Assembly: GCF_011317445.1 (NCBI RefSeq)
Contig: NZ_JAAAPL010000001.1
Location: 2,065,001-2,129,000, forward strand
DNA length: 64,000 nt
Direction of reading: 5' to 3'
Origin: Chelativorans multitrophicus
GTDB lineage: Bacteria > Pseudomonadota > Alphaproteobacteria > Rhizobiales > Rhizobiaceae
Below, in pieces: positions 36,882-45,338 of the stretch. The notes below the pieces were generated by a model. That model was not told the origin of the DNA and ran no database searches. It was given only the letters and a program-made list of their open reading frames with translations. The translations under genes were made by a program, and so were the position numbers. Numbering within the stretch: the stretch's first letter is position 1; each line of letters begins with the position of its first letter.

Positions 36882-38147
36882 ATGACATTCGACGCAAAAC
36901 CCTTCTTCGAAAGCCTCTTCCAGGCTGCGGTCGAAGCCGCGGATCCCCGCAAAGTTGTCCGCAACTTCCTCCCCGCCCGTCCCAGGGGCCGCACCATCGT
37001 GGTCGGCGCGGGCAAGGGCGCGGCACAAATGGCGCAGGCCTTCGAACAGGCATGGGACGGCCCGCTGGAGGGCGCCGTCGTCACCCGCTACGGCTATGGC
37101 GCCTCCACGAGACGCATTGCCGTCCTGGAAGCGGCGCACCCCGTACCGGATGCAGCCGGGCTGGAGGGCTCACGCCATCTTCTCCGCCTCCTCAACAATC
37201 TCACCGAAGATGATTTGGTCGTGGCTTTGATCTGCGGAGGCGGTTCCGCGCTGCTCCCATCCCCGCCGCCCGGCATGACGCTCGAAGACGAGATCGCCGT
37301 CAATGAAGCCCTGCTTGCCTCCGGAGCGCCCATCACAGCCATGAATGCGGTGCGCAAGCACCTCTCCGCGATCAAGGGCGGCCGGCTTGCGGCCGCCGCC
37401 TATCCCGCCCGCGTCGTGAGCCTCATCGTTTCCGATATACCGGGCGACAATCCCGCGCTGGTCTCGTCTGGTCCCACCATTCCTGACCCCGCAACGCGCC
37501 AGGATGCGCTGGCGATCGTAAAGGCATACGGCCTGCGTTTGCCGGCGGCAGCCATCCGCCACCTTCATTCGCATCTGGCTGACGCCCCGAAACCTGACGA
37601 TCCGCGCTTCGCGCGCAATGAGGTACACATCGTCGCCTCCGCCGCTCGCTCGTTGGAAGCCGCCGCGGCCGAGGCACAGAAGCAGGGAATCACGCCGGTC
37701 ATTCTTTCCGACGCTATTGAGGGCGAGGCGCGCGAGGTGGGCCAGGTTCACGCGGCGATTGCCCGGGAGGTCGCCCAGCGCGACCGCCCGTTCAACAAGC
37801 CTGTGCTCATGCTTTCTGGAGGCGAGACCACAGTCACAATCCGCGAAAAGGGCGGGCGCGGCGGCCGCAATACGGAATTCCTGCTGTCGCTCGCCCTTGC
37901 AGTCGATGGGGTGGCGAACATCACCGGCTTCGCCGCCGATACGGACGGCATCGACGGCTCTGAAAACAATGCCGGTGCCTTTGCCGACCACACGACCGCC
38001 GCCCGCCTGCGCGATGCCGGCCAGGACCCGAAAGCGCTTCTTGCCGCCCACGATTCCTGGGCAGCCTTCAACATGCTCGGCGATCTCTTCTCGCCGGGCC
38101 CGACGGGCACGAATGTGAATGATTTGAGGGCGGTACTGGTGAGATGA
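36882..38147 (+). CDS. gckA: glycerate 2-kinase (MOFRL family)
   Basis: A 421-residue glycerate kinase of the GckA/TtuD (MOFRL) family, which phosphorylates D-glycerate to 2-phosphoglycerate; older databases call it hydroxypyruvate reductase. It has VVGAGKGAAQMAQAFE at the N-terminus, LICGGGSALLPSPPPGMTLEDE, KHLSAIKGGRLAAAAYPA, and the MOFRL domain with LSGGETTVTIREKGGRGGRNTEFLL. Together with glyoxylate from ureidoglycolate it could close the purine route into central metabolism, but glyoxylate carboligase and tartronate semialdehyde reductase are not in the window. Confidence 0.93.
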   Translation: MTFDAKPFFESLFQAAVEAADPRKVVRNFLPARPRGRTIVVGAGKGAAQMAQAFEQAWDGPLEGAVVTRYGYGASTRRIAVLEAAHPVPDAAGLEGSRHLLRLLNNLTEDDLVVALICGGGSALLPSPPPGMTLEDEIAVNEALLASGAPITAMNAVRKHLSAIKGGRLAAAAYPARVVSLIVSDIPGDNPALVSSGPTIPDPATRQDALAIVKAYGLRLPAAAIRHLHSHLADAPKPDDPRFARNEVHIVASAARSLEAAAAEAQKQGITPVILSDAIEGEAREVGQVHAAIAREVAQRDRPFNKPVLMLSGGETTVTIREKGGRGGRNTEFLLSLALAVDGVANITGFAADTDGIDGSENNAGAFADHTTAARLRDAGQDPKALLAAHDSWAAFNMLGDLFSPGPTGTNVNDLRAVLVR

Positions 38148-38153
38148 GGCGCC

Positions 38154-38178
38154 TACCCTTCCCCTTGCGGGGAGGGTA
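38154..38178. terminator. GC-rich hairpin between convergent gckA and udgX
   Basis: TACCCTTCCCC-TTGC-GGGGAGGGTA, an almost perfect stem with one bulge, in the 39-bp gap between converging genes. It probably ends both transcripts and resembles short repeat hairpins of related genomes. Confidence 0.6.
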
Positions 38179-38186
38179 GACACGCA

Positions 38187-38807
38187 TTACCCCTTCATCA
38201 GCGCTTTCACCTTGCGCATGTCCTCGGCAAAGAGTTCGCGCGCGCGGCGCCTGTCCATCTCGTCCGGAACGCGCAGAAGGGAGGAAGGGTGAACCGTGAT
38301 GAAGACGGGCACGCCCTCCGCGCTTTCGGTGATCGTGCCGCGCAGCGTCATAACCGGCACCGCCTTGCCCACCAGCGCCCGCGCTGCTGTGGCGCCAAGA
38401 GCAACCGCCACATCCGGCTGGATCAGTGTCAATTCCTGGTCGAGCCACCAGCGGCAGGCGCGGATTTCGCCAGCATTCGGCTTGGAATGAATGCGGCGCT
38501 TGCCCCGTAGCTCGAACTTGAAATGCTTCACCGCATTGGTGACATAGGTCTTCTTCCGGTCGATGCCCACTTCCTCCAGAATGGCATCGAACATCCGGCC
38601 TGCCGGCCCCACGAAGGGCCGGCCCTCCACGTCCTCCTTATCGCCTGGCTGCTCGCCGACAAATACCACGCGCGCCTGGTTGCCGCCCTCGCCGAACACA
38701 GTCTGCGTGGCATTCTTGTAGAGGTCGCAACGCGTACAATCCTGCGCGTCCTCGCGCACCGCATCGAGCGTCTTGAGCTTTACGTGTTTGGACTCCGGAA
38801 AATCCAT
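38187..38807 (-). CDS. udgX: UdgX-type uracil-DNA glycosylase
   Basis: A 206-residue iron-sulfur uracil-DNA glycosylase. GEQPGDKED (51-59) and VHPSSLLR are the catalytic/uracil-binding motifs of the family 4-like group. The KRRIH insert (103-107) is the UdgX signature; in the mycobacterial enzyme the His of this loop forms a covalent bond with the abasic site. Cys24, Cys27 and Cys118 are candidate cluster ligands. At the position of the usual further Cys (VKC) is His95 (VKHFK), also a UdgX trait. It should bind uracil in DNA irreversibly. It is convergent with gckA. Confidence 0.88.
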   Translation of the reverse strand: MDFPESKHVKLKTLDAVREDAQDCTRCDLYKNATQTVFGEGGNQARVVFVGEQPGDKEDVEGRPFVGPAGRMFDAILEEVGIDRKKTYVTNAVKHFKFELRGKRRIHSKPNAGEIRACRWWLDQELTLIQPDVAVALGATAARALVGKAVPVMTLRGTITESAEGVPVFITVHPSSLLRVPDEMDRRRARELFAEDMRKVKALMKG

Positions 38808-38874
38808 GGCAATCTCACTGCCGGCTCAAGCGGCAGCCTGCCGAAAAAGTTCCGAGATTTGTCGAAATGCCGGT

Positions 38875-39849
38875 TCAGGCCGAAATATCCACCACACCGC
38901 AATCGCCGGCTTCCGTGCCGAAAGCAAGGCGGCGCCCTTCCATATCCCAACCCATGGCGGTGATCGCGCCCTTACCTGGCCTGCGCAGCAGCACCTCCTT
39001 CGCATCGGCAAAGCGAGCGGCAAGGATCATGCCGTCGGAATAGCCGATCGCCACGATCTCCTCCACCGGGTGGCAGCAGACTTGCGTGACCGTCACATTG
39101 CCGCGCGTCCCCAGTTCGAGCGGCGCTTTTCCCATCGGCCCATCCTTGCCCTGGAAGGGCCAGACGATCGCCGCCGGTGCGCCGGAGGTGGCAAGCCAGC
39201 GCCCTTTCACGCTCCACGAAAAACTCTTCACCTTGCCGGGATAGCCCGTCATCCGCATGTGCTTGCCATCGACGAGCTTCCAGCCATGCAGAGCGTTCTC
39301 CTGCATGGTGGTGACGAGAAAGTTGCCGTCCGGCGAAAACGTGATGCCGGTATGGGCGCCCGCCCACTCCAGTTCAGCCGGCTTGCCCTCGGTGGCGGGG
39401 AAATGCAGTGTGGCGCCGTTGTAGCGGGCAACACCAAGCCGCATGCCCTTGGGCGCAAAAGAGAGCCCTTCCACGCTGCGAGGATGCTGCAGCTCGCGAA
39501 TTTTGCCATCTGCAAAACGCACATGGGCCACTCTGCCGCTTGCAAAAGCGATCGCCCCCTGCGGCCCGGCAGCAACGCTCGTAACCCATTTGCGACCGAT
39601 CTCGGCCAACAGCTCCACCGAACCATCAAAGGAGAGCGCGAAGACCTTCCCGTCCTCGCCGCCGGTTAGCAACCGCCGGCCGTCAGGCGTCGGAACCGCA
39701 CAAAGCAGCCCGTCATGCAGCTCGGCCGACTTATTTCCGTCGTCCAACCGGTGCACGACACCATCGGCCAGCGCGAAGTGAGGAATATTGTTGAGCCAGG
39801 CTATAGCGATGCAATGGCCTTCAAGATCAAGCGGCGCGACTGTCGGCAT
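38875..39849 (-). CDS. WD40-repeat beta-propeller protein
   Basis: A 324-residue cytoplasmic protein made of WD40-like repeats: DGRRLLTGGEDGKVFALSFD, GRWLATSGAPAAIVWPFQ, IGYSDGMILAARFAD and GRRLAFGTEAGDCGVVDIS. It lacks a signal peptide. ATG 39849 comes just after the stop of the CobW-family gene (2-bp gap), so the two are cotranslated. This pairing suggests a shared role in metal handling, but no activity is known. The family function is not recognised. Confidence 0.85.
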   Translation of the reverse strand: MPTVAPLDLEGHCIAIAWLNNIPHFALADGVVHRLDDGNKSAELHDGLLCAVPTPDGRRLLTGGEDGKVFALSFDGSVELLAEIGRKWVTSVAAGPQGAIAFASGRVAHVRFADGKIRELQHPRSVEGLSFAPKGMRLGVARYNGATLHFPATEGKPAELEWAGAHTGITFSPDGNFLVTTMQENALHGWKLVDGKHMRMTGYPGKVKSFSWSVKGRWLATSGAPAAIVWPFQGKDGPMGKAPLELGTRGNVTVTQVCCHPVEEIVAIGYSDGMILAARFADAKEVLLRRPGKGAITAMGWDMEGRRLAFGTEAGDCGVVDISA

Positions 39850-39850
39850 A

Positions 39851-40915
39851 TCAGGCCTGGCAAGCCTCGAATGTGCGCTTGAGGCGCTCGGTCTCCAGGT
39901 CGCGGCCGATGAACACGAGACGGCTTTCGCGCTTCTCCCCTTCCTTCCACGCGCGCTGATGGTCGCCCTCGACAATCATGTGCACCCCCTGCACCACATA
40001 CCGATCCGGATCGTCCTTGAGCGCGATAATGCCCTTGAGCCTCAGAATGTTCGGCCCGTCCATCTGGGTTGTCTTCTGAATCCATGGAAAGAATTTCTTC
40101 GGATCCATTTCGCCCGCGCGCAGCGAGATGGAGGTTACGCCGACATCATGGATAGGCGAAAGCCCGCCATGGGCATGATGATGATGGTCATGATCGTGAT
40201 CATGGTGATGGTGGTGATGATCGTGATCGCAATCCGGTCCGCAAACGTGATCGGGATCGTCATGATCGAGGAAATGCGGATCGTTATCCAGCGCACGCTG
40301 CAGGTCGAAAGCGCCCCGATCGAGCACGTCCGAAAGCGCCACGCCCGCGCGCTCCGTTTTGTGGATACGCGCACTGGGGTTGATCTGCCGCACAGCCGCT
40401 TCCACCGTGGCAAGCTCCTCGGGCGAAACGAGGTCCGTCTTGTTGAGCACCACCACGTCGGCAAACGCGATCTGGTCCGCCGCCTCTCGGGAATCCTTGA
40501 GCCTTAGCGGCAGGTGCTTGGCGTCGACCAGCGCCACGACCGCGTCAAGCTTGGTCTTGGCGCGTACATCGTCGTCCATGAAAAAGGTCTGCGCCACCGG
40601 CGCCGGGTCAGCGAGCCCAGTGGTCTCGACGATAATGGCGTCGAACCGGCCGGGGCGCCGGGTAAGCCCTTCGACGACGCGCACGAGATCCCCGCGCACG
40701 GTGCAGCAGACGCAGCCATTGTTCATTTCATAGATTTCCTCGTCGGATTCGACGATGAGATCGTTGTCGATGCCGATTTCCCCGAACTCGTTGACGATCA
40801 CGGCATAGCGCTTGCCGTGGTCTTCCGCCAGGATGCGGTTGAGAAGCGTGGTCTTGCCGGAGCCGAGATAGCCGGTCAGCACCGTGACCGGGATTTGCGA
40901 ATTTTGTTCGGACAT
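39851..40915 (-). CDS. CobW/COG0523-family GTPase, putative zinc metallochaperone
   Basis: A 354-residue G3E-family GTPase. The P-loop is VLTGYLGSGKTTLLNRIL; the metal motif NNGCVCCTVRGDL has the CxCC site; VVLNKTDLVS is the guanine-specificity motif. A His/Asp-rich stretch at about residues 235-262 (HDHHHHHHDHDHD) should bind metal, typically zinc. ATG 40915 is chosen because GAGGGG precedes it; an in-frame ATG at 40954 has no ribosome-binding site. No Zur-type box was seen upstream. Confidence 0.9.
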   Translation of the reverse strand: MSEQNSQIPVTVLTGYLGSGKTTLLNRILAEDHGKRYAVIVNEFGEIGIDNDLIVESDEEIYEMNNGCVCCTVRGDLVRVVEGLTRRPGRFDAIIVETTGLADPAPVAQTFFMDDDVRAKTKLDAVVALVDAKHLPLRLKDSREAADQIAFADVVVLNKTDLVSPEELATVEAAVRQINPSARIHKTERAGVALSDVLDRGAFDLQRALDNDPHFLDHDDPDHVCGPDCDHDHHHHHHDHDHDHHHHAHGGLSPIHDVGVTSISLRAGEMDPKKFFPWIQKTTQMDGPNILRLKGIIALKDDPDRYVVQGVHMIVEGDHQRAWKEGEKRESRLVFIGRDLETERLKRTFEACQA

Positions 40916-41091
40916 GGATCCCCTCGCGGGCAAATGATGATCGTTGCCGTCCATATAAGACGCCGCGGCCCGATTTGCACGAGCGGAGTTGGCCCAGCCT
41001 TACAACCTTACCAAGAGTTCATTCGTCACCGGGGCATGCAGCGGCTATCTTTGTGAAGAGGATTGAACGCTTCGTTCGATGGAGGCTATAA

Positions 41092-41793
41092 ATGACGACG
41101 ATCACCCGACGAAAAGCCTTCGCCCTTCTGGCGGTGACCGCCGGAGGGGGCACGTTCCTTACGGCCGAACTCTTCAGCAAGACAAAGGCGGCAGCCGCCG
41201 CCCAGCCGCTCATCACCGGCGCGGGCGTCTGCTCCATCACGCCCGAGACGACGGAAGGTCCATTCTACTTCGATCCGAAGCTTGAGCGGGCGGATATCAC
41301 AGAAGGAGCGCCCGGCCTTCCCCTGCGGGTGCGGCTGCAGGTGGTAGACGCCTCCTGTGCGCCCATACCCGGCGCACGCGTGGATATATGGCATTGCGAT
41401 GCCGAGGGTGCCTACTCCGGCTATCCGCGACAGCCCGGCGGCCGCGACACGACGGGCGAAAGCTTCCTGCGCGGCACGCAGTTCGCCGATGAGCAGGGGA
41501 TAGCCACCTTCTCAACCATCTATCCCGGCTGGTATCCCGGGCGCACGCCTCACATCCACTTCAAGGCGTTTCCGAACGAGCGCAGCGTGCTGACAGGGCA
41601 GATGTTCTTCCCCGACGATTTCAGCCGCTCGGTTTACACGGACATCGCCCCTTATAACAGCCGCGCGCTCCAAGGCGCGACCTTCAACGACCGCGACGGC
41701 ATTGCCCGGCGCGCCGGCTCGTCCGCCCTGGCCGAGACCGAGCGGACTGGCGGGACGGCGGAGGCGGCACTCGTTATCGCGGTGGCGGGTTAG
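41092..41793 (+). CDS. Tat-exported intradiol ring-cleavage dioxygenase
   Basis: A 233-residue protein with a twin-arginine-like N-terminus (TRRKAFALLAVTAGGG) followed by an intradiol dioxygenase domain, similar to the beta subunit of protocatechuate 3,4-dioxygenase. The Fe(III) ligands are apparent: Tyr in GAYSGYPR, Tyr in YPGWYPGRTPHIHFK, and the two His of HIH. A cofactor-free partner subunit is absent. An imperfect repeat GAACG-CTT-CGTTC lies near the ribosome-binding site GGAGG. Substrate and export are inferred. Confidence 0.82.
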   Translation: MTTITRRKAFALLAVTAGGGTFLTAELFSKTKAAAAAQPLITGAGVCSITPETTEGPFYFDPKLERADITEGAPGLPLRVRLQVVDASCAPIPGARVDIWHCDAEGAYSGYPRQPGGRDTTGESFLRGTQFADEQGIATFSTIYPGWYPGRTPHIHFKAFPNERSVLTGQMFFPDDFSRSVYTDIAPYNSRALQGATFNDRDGIARRAGSSALAETERTGGTAEAALVIAVAG

Positions 41794-41795
41794 CG

Positions 41796-42536
41796 CTATC
41801 TGAACGTTTTGAGTTCGAAGCGGTCGACGTCCGCGAGCAGTTCGGCAAAGCCCGAAACCGCGTGTTCCAGCAGCGTTTCGCCGGCTTCGGCGCTTGCCGC
41901 GGCGGCGTTGCCGACCACGCCTTCCGCCGAAAGGTCGCGCATCATCCAGCCGAAGGCGTGCGGGCCGTAGGCTCTCAGATAGGTGAACTCCCGCTGGAAC
42001 CGCGCCTGCTCGGAAGAAAAATCCTTGGCCTCTTCCATCTTCACGAGGTCTGGCCGCAGCGCCAGCATCACGGACGTCTCGATGAAGCCGCCATGGATGC
42101 CCAGCGCCTTCTCCACATCGCTTACCAGGCCCGGCGGTGTCCCGAAGCGCGTCCAGCTCGTCGCCACCGCAAGCATGCCGTGACGGGCGCGAAGCTCTGT
42201 CGCAACGATGGTCATAAGAGGCGAATTCCCGCCATGGGCATTCAGCATGACGAATTTATAGGTGCCCTTTCGGCAAAGATCCTCGCCGATGCCGATCCAG
42301 CGCTCAATTGCTTCGGGAAAACCGAGCGATCTTGTCCGCGGATCGTCGGAATGCTCGATCGAGTAGCCGGTTTTCTCGACGGGCAGAATATCGAGATGCA
42401 TTGCGCCGCCGACCCGCATCTTGATGCGATCGGCGATCGCTTCCGCAATGATCCAATCCGTCTCGGGCGGCAGATGAGGTCCATGCTGCTCCGTTGCGCC
42501 GAGAGGCAGGATGGCAATCTTCTCGCGAGGCGCCAC
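41796..42536 (-). CDS. creatininase family amidohydrolase
   Basis: A 246-residue metal-dependent amidohydrolase of the creatininase family. Metal-binding motifs are LGATEQHGPHLPPETD, MLNAHGGNSPLM and IHGGFIETSVMLAL. The start is GTG 42536 with GGAG upstream; it lacks about 15 residues present in many relatives, and no alternative start exists upstream. Family members cleave creatinine, formylated amides or mycofactocin-type peptides, so the substrate is unknown. It ends 2 bp after the stop of the convergent dioxygenase. Confidence 0.82.
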   Translation of the reverse strand: MAPREKIAILPLGATEQHGPHLPPETDWIIAEAIADRIKMRVGGAMHLDILPVEKTGYSIEHSDDPRTRSLGFPEAIERWIGIGEDLCRKGTYKFVMLNAHGGNSPLMTIVATELRARHGMLAVATSWTRFGTPPGLVSDVEKALGIHGGFIETSVMLALRPDLVKMEEAKDFSSEQARFQREFTYLRAYGPHAFGWMMRDLSAEGVVGNAAAASAEAGETLLEHAVSGFAELLADVDRFELKTFR

Positions 42537-42697
42537 GGCATCTCCACTGTCACACGATTGAAATGCCGGTTTGGCATTAGGCTTAGAAACATAGCCGGCG
42601 AGATGAAATTAGCCTGCGGTGCCCCCAGCGGCAAGCCGGCTCACCATTGCCAGCGCTGCCGGCCGAACTATCTTTTATGGCGTAGGGACTGCATTAA

Positions 42698-43198
42698 ATG
42701 CGGGATGCAGGAAACAAACGGATGACGAGGAATTCCAGAGGTTCGGTTATAGGGAGGCTGCAATCGGCAGCCCGCCTGTCACGCACTGCATTGGCCGAGC
42801 GGCTTCTGGACCAAGGGCTCTATGCAGGACAGGACAAGATCATGCTGGCGCTCCATCTGGAGAACGGGCTCACCCCCAGCCAGCTTGCCGAGCGGCTAGG
42901 TGTGCGGCCGCCCACGATTACCAAAACGATTAACCGCCTCGCGGCCCAGGGCTTCGTAGAGAAGCGTGCATCCGAAACCGACGCCCGCCGCGCCCATATC
43001 TACTTGACCGGAAACGGAACGGAGGCAATCCGGGCCATCGAGCGCTCGGTCCGCAAGACGGAAAAGCAAGCCCTCAAGAGCCTCGACAAGAAAGAGCAGA
43101 AGGCTCTTGTCAAGCTGCTTGCCCGCATCGAGGCAAATCTCTCCCGCAAAGGTCCGGTGCTGGTGGAGGAGGAAGAGGAACTCGAAGAGGAGGCCTGA
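42698..43198 (+). CDS. MarR family regulator
   Basis: A 166-residue winged-helix regulator with the MarR layout: an N-terminal dimerisation helix, TPSQLAERLGVRPPTITKTINRLAAQGFVEKR, and a basic-winged segment SETDARRAHIYLTGNG. The C-terminus ends in a Glu-rich tail (VEEEEELEEEA), unusual for the family. Either ATG 42698 or 42722 could start it. The gene is divergent from the creatininase-family gene and may regulate it. Confidence 0.85.
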   Translation: MRDAGNKRMTRNSRGSVIGRLQSAARLSRTALAERLLDQGLYAGQDKIMLALHLENGLTPSQLAERLGVRPPTITKTINRLAAQGFVEKRASETDARRAHIYLTGNGTEAIRAIERSVRKTEKQALKSLDKKEQKALVKLLARIEANLSRKGPVLVEEEEELEEEA

Positions 43199-43346
43199 TC
43201 AAACCGGAGCGCTCCAGCGCGCCCTGCCCCACAGCGAACGGAAGGTCTGGCAAAAAAGCTTTGAACTCAGTACGTAGAATGGGGTAAGCCCCAGCCTACT
43301 CGATCTAAGGCTATCCGGCTGGGCAAGGTCGCCATGGAGGGGAGCG

Positions 43347-44366
43347 CTGGCGCAGAAAATCAAGCTTTCCACGATTGCCGATGCATTGGGCGTCTCAACC
43401 GCGACCGTGTCATTGGCGCTGCGTGACAGCCCACTCGTTGCCGAATCAACGCGCCAGCGTATCAAAGAGCACGCGCGTACGATCGGCTACATATACAACC
43501 GGCGGGCGGCAAGCCTGCGGACATCCCGCTCGGGTATCATTGGCGTCGTCGTCCACGATATCATGAACCCGTTTTACGCCGAGATTCTGCGCTCAATCGA
43601 AAGCGAGCTCGACCGCTCGCGGCAGACATTTCTGCTCTCGAACCACTACGATCAGCTGGAAAAGCAGCGAACCTTCGTCGACACTCTTCTGCAACTTGGG
43701 GCTGATGGCGTCATCATGTCCCCCGCGATCGGCACGCCGCCGGAGGATATCAGGACGGCAGAGGACAACGGGCTTCCCACCGTTCTGATAGCCAGAACCG
43801 TGGAAGGTGCATGCGTGCCCGTTTTCAGAGGCCACGACGCCTACGGCATCGGGCTGGCCACGAACCATCTGATTTCGCTTGGCCACACCCGGATTGCGAT
43901 GGTCGGCGGCACCGACCAGACATCCACGGGTCGCGATCGATATCAGGGTTATGTGGCTGCCATGCAAAAAGCGGGGCTGGAGGTGCGTCCAGAATGGCGC
44001 TTTCCGGGCCCTCGGACGAAGCAGGCCGGTTTCGAGCTGACAGGCGCCTTTCTGGCGCTCAAGGACAAGGCGACGGCCGCCGTGTGCTGGAACGATCTGG
44101 TAGCCATAGGGCTGATGAACGGTATTGCCCGGGCAGGCTTTGTTCCCGGCGTCGATATCTCGGTCACCGGTTATGACGACCTTGAAGAGGCGGCAATAGC
44201 CACCCCCGCGCTGACGACGGTATGGAACGGTCAGCGGGAAGTGGGGCGTCGGGCGGCTCGGGTGCTGCTGGATCGGTTGAACGGCGCCGAGGTGGATCCA
44301 GTGCAGGAACTGATAAAGCCCGAACTGCGCATCCGGCAATCGACATCGAAGCCCAAAGAGATGTGA
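43347..44366 (+). CDS. LacI family regulator with apparent CTG start
   Basis: A 339-residue LacI-family regulator. The N-terminal helix-turn-helix reads KLSTIADALGVSTATVSLALRDSPLVAESTRQR, followed by a periplasmic-binding-type effector domain (GIIGVVVHDIMNPFYAEILRSI and VTGYDDLEEAAIATPALTTV). No ATG, GTG or TTG exists in frame upstream of the HTH. CTG 43347 has a perfect GGAGG 6 nt before it, so it is the most likely start; a TTG at 43386 would cut off half of the DNA-binding domain. Target unknown. Confidence 0.8.
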   Translation: MAQKIKLSTIADALGVSTATVSLALRDSPLVAESTRQRIKEHARTIGYIYNRRAASLRTSRSGIIGVVVHDIMNPFYAEILRSIESELDRSRQTFLLSNHYDQLEKQRTFVDTLLQLGADGVIMSPAIGTPPEDIRTAEDNGLPTVLIARTVEGACVPVFRGHDAYGIGLATNHLISLGHTRIAMVGGTDQTSTGRDRYQGYVAAMQKAGLEVRPEWRFPGPRTKQAGFELTGAFLALKDKATAAVCWNDLVAIGLMNGIARAGFVPGVDISVTGYDDLEEAAIATPALTTVWNGQREVGRRAARVLLDRLNGAEVDPVQELIKPELRIRQSTSKPKEM

Positions 44367-44394
44367 ACCCGCCGTGATCGAACACGGCGGGTTC
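44365..44394. terminator. strong bidirectional terminator between convergent regulators
   Basis: GAACCCGCCGTG-ATCGAA-CACGGCGGGTTC, perfect 12-bp arms overlapping the LacI stop codon and followed by TTTC. It separates two converging regulator genes. Confidence 0.85.
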
Positions 44395-44429
44395 TTTCGG
44401 ATCGTGTTGCCTGAGTCGGTTCGATCCGA

Positions 44430-45338
44430 TTAGATCTGATGCACCAGCGCCGGCCGAGACCCCTCTACCGGCCGCATCGTACGCGTGAGTTCGCTTTTCA
44501 AAAGTTCGAAAATATCCAGCGCCGCGCGCAGGCTGAAGCGCCGCTCGTCGAAGAACATGCCGTAACGGGCGTCCACATGCCCAGGGAGAATCTGTACGCA
44601 ATCACTGAAGCTGTCCGCCAGACTGTCTTGCATGTGGACGGGCAAAGGCGACAGGGCCAAACCGCTGGAGACGAGGCGGATGGCTGTCATGATATCATCG
44701 ACTTCACCCACCACATCATAGGTCACCTCATGCCGGCGTAGCCATTCGCGCGCCACGGCGCCCAGCGGCGAATTAGGCGAGGCGAGCACGACCGGCAAGC
44801 CTTGGCTGTCATGCTTCATAAAGTCGAGAAGGTGTTTTTCGCCAATCCATTTCAACGTAAACTCGGTTGTAAGGTCAGGCGCGATCTCGGAGGGATAGAG
44901 CGCACGGAACACGGCATCCAATTCGCCTTGCTCGTACATTTCCTCCAGGCGGCGGCTGTCGGCTATACGCCAGGTAAGTGTTTCCTTGAGCTTACCCAGT
45001 GAACCGGCCCGTTCAACAAGCAGTGGCGCACAATAGGTGCAGATGCCAACTTTAAGCTTCGAGATGTTCTTCTCATAGCCGACCGTCTTGAGCCGCCGTT
45101 CAAGATCGAGCATTTGACGGATCAACCGCGAGATTTCTTCCTTGACGATGATCTTGTTGCCGACCTTTTTGATGAGTGATGTGCCGATCGCCCGCTCCAG
45201 GCGGCCGAGATGCATGCTGATGGCAGGCTGACTGATACCGAGCTTCATCGCTGCGCCGGTAAGGCTCTTGGTTTCTATGACTGCTTCCGCTGCCCGCAAT
45301 GTCGCAAATGACAGTCCTTCCTGCTTATTTACATTCAT
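44430..45338 (-). CDS. LysR family regulator
   Basis: A 302-residue LysR-type regulator with N-terminal HTH (FATLRAAEAVIETKSLTGAAMKLGISQPAISMHLGRLERA) and a C-terminal effector domain with TYCAPLLVERAGSLGKLK. ATG 45338 has AGGG/GGGA purine-rich sequence upstream; ATG 45356 has none. The target is unknown. It is followed by a 542-bp region without genes. Confidence 0.86.
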   Translation of the reverse strand: MNVNKQEGLSFATLRAAEAVIETKSLTGAAMKLGISQPAISMHLGRLERAIGTSLIKKVGNKIIVKEEISRLIRQMLDLERRLKTVGYEKNISKLKVGICTYCAPLLVERAGSLGKLKETLTWRIADSRRLEEMYEQGELDAVFRALYPSEIAPDLTTEFTLKWIGEKHLLDFMKHDSQGLPVVLASPNSPLGAVAREWLRRHEVTYDVVGEVDDIMTAIRLVSSGLALSPLPVHMQDSLADSFSDCVQILPGHVDARYGMFFDERRFSLRAALDIFELLKSELTRTMRPVEGSRPALVHQI

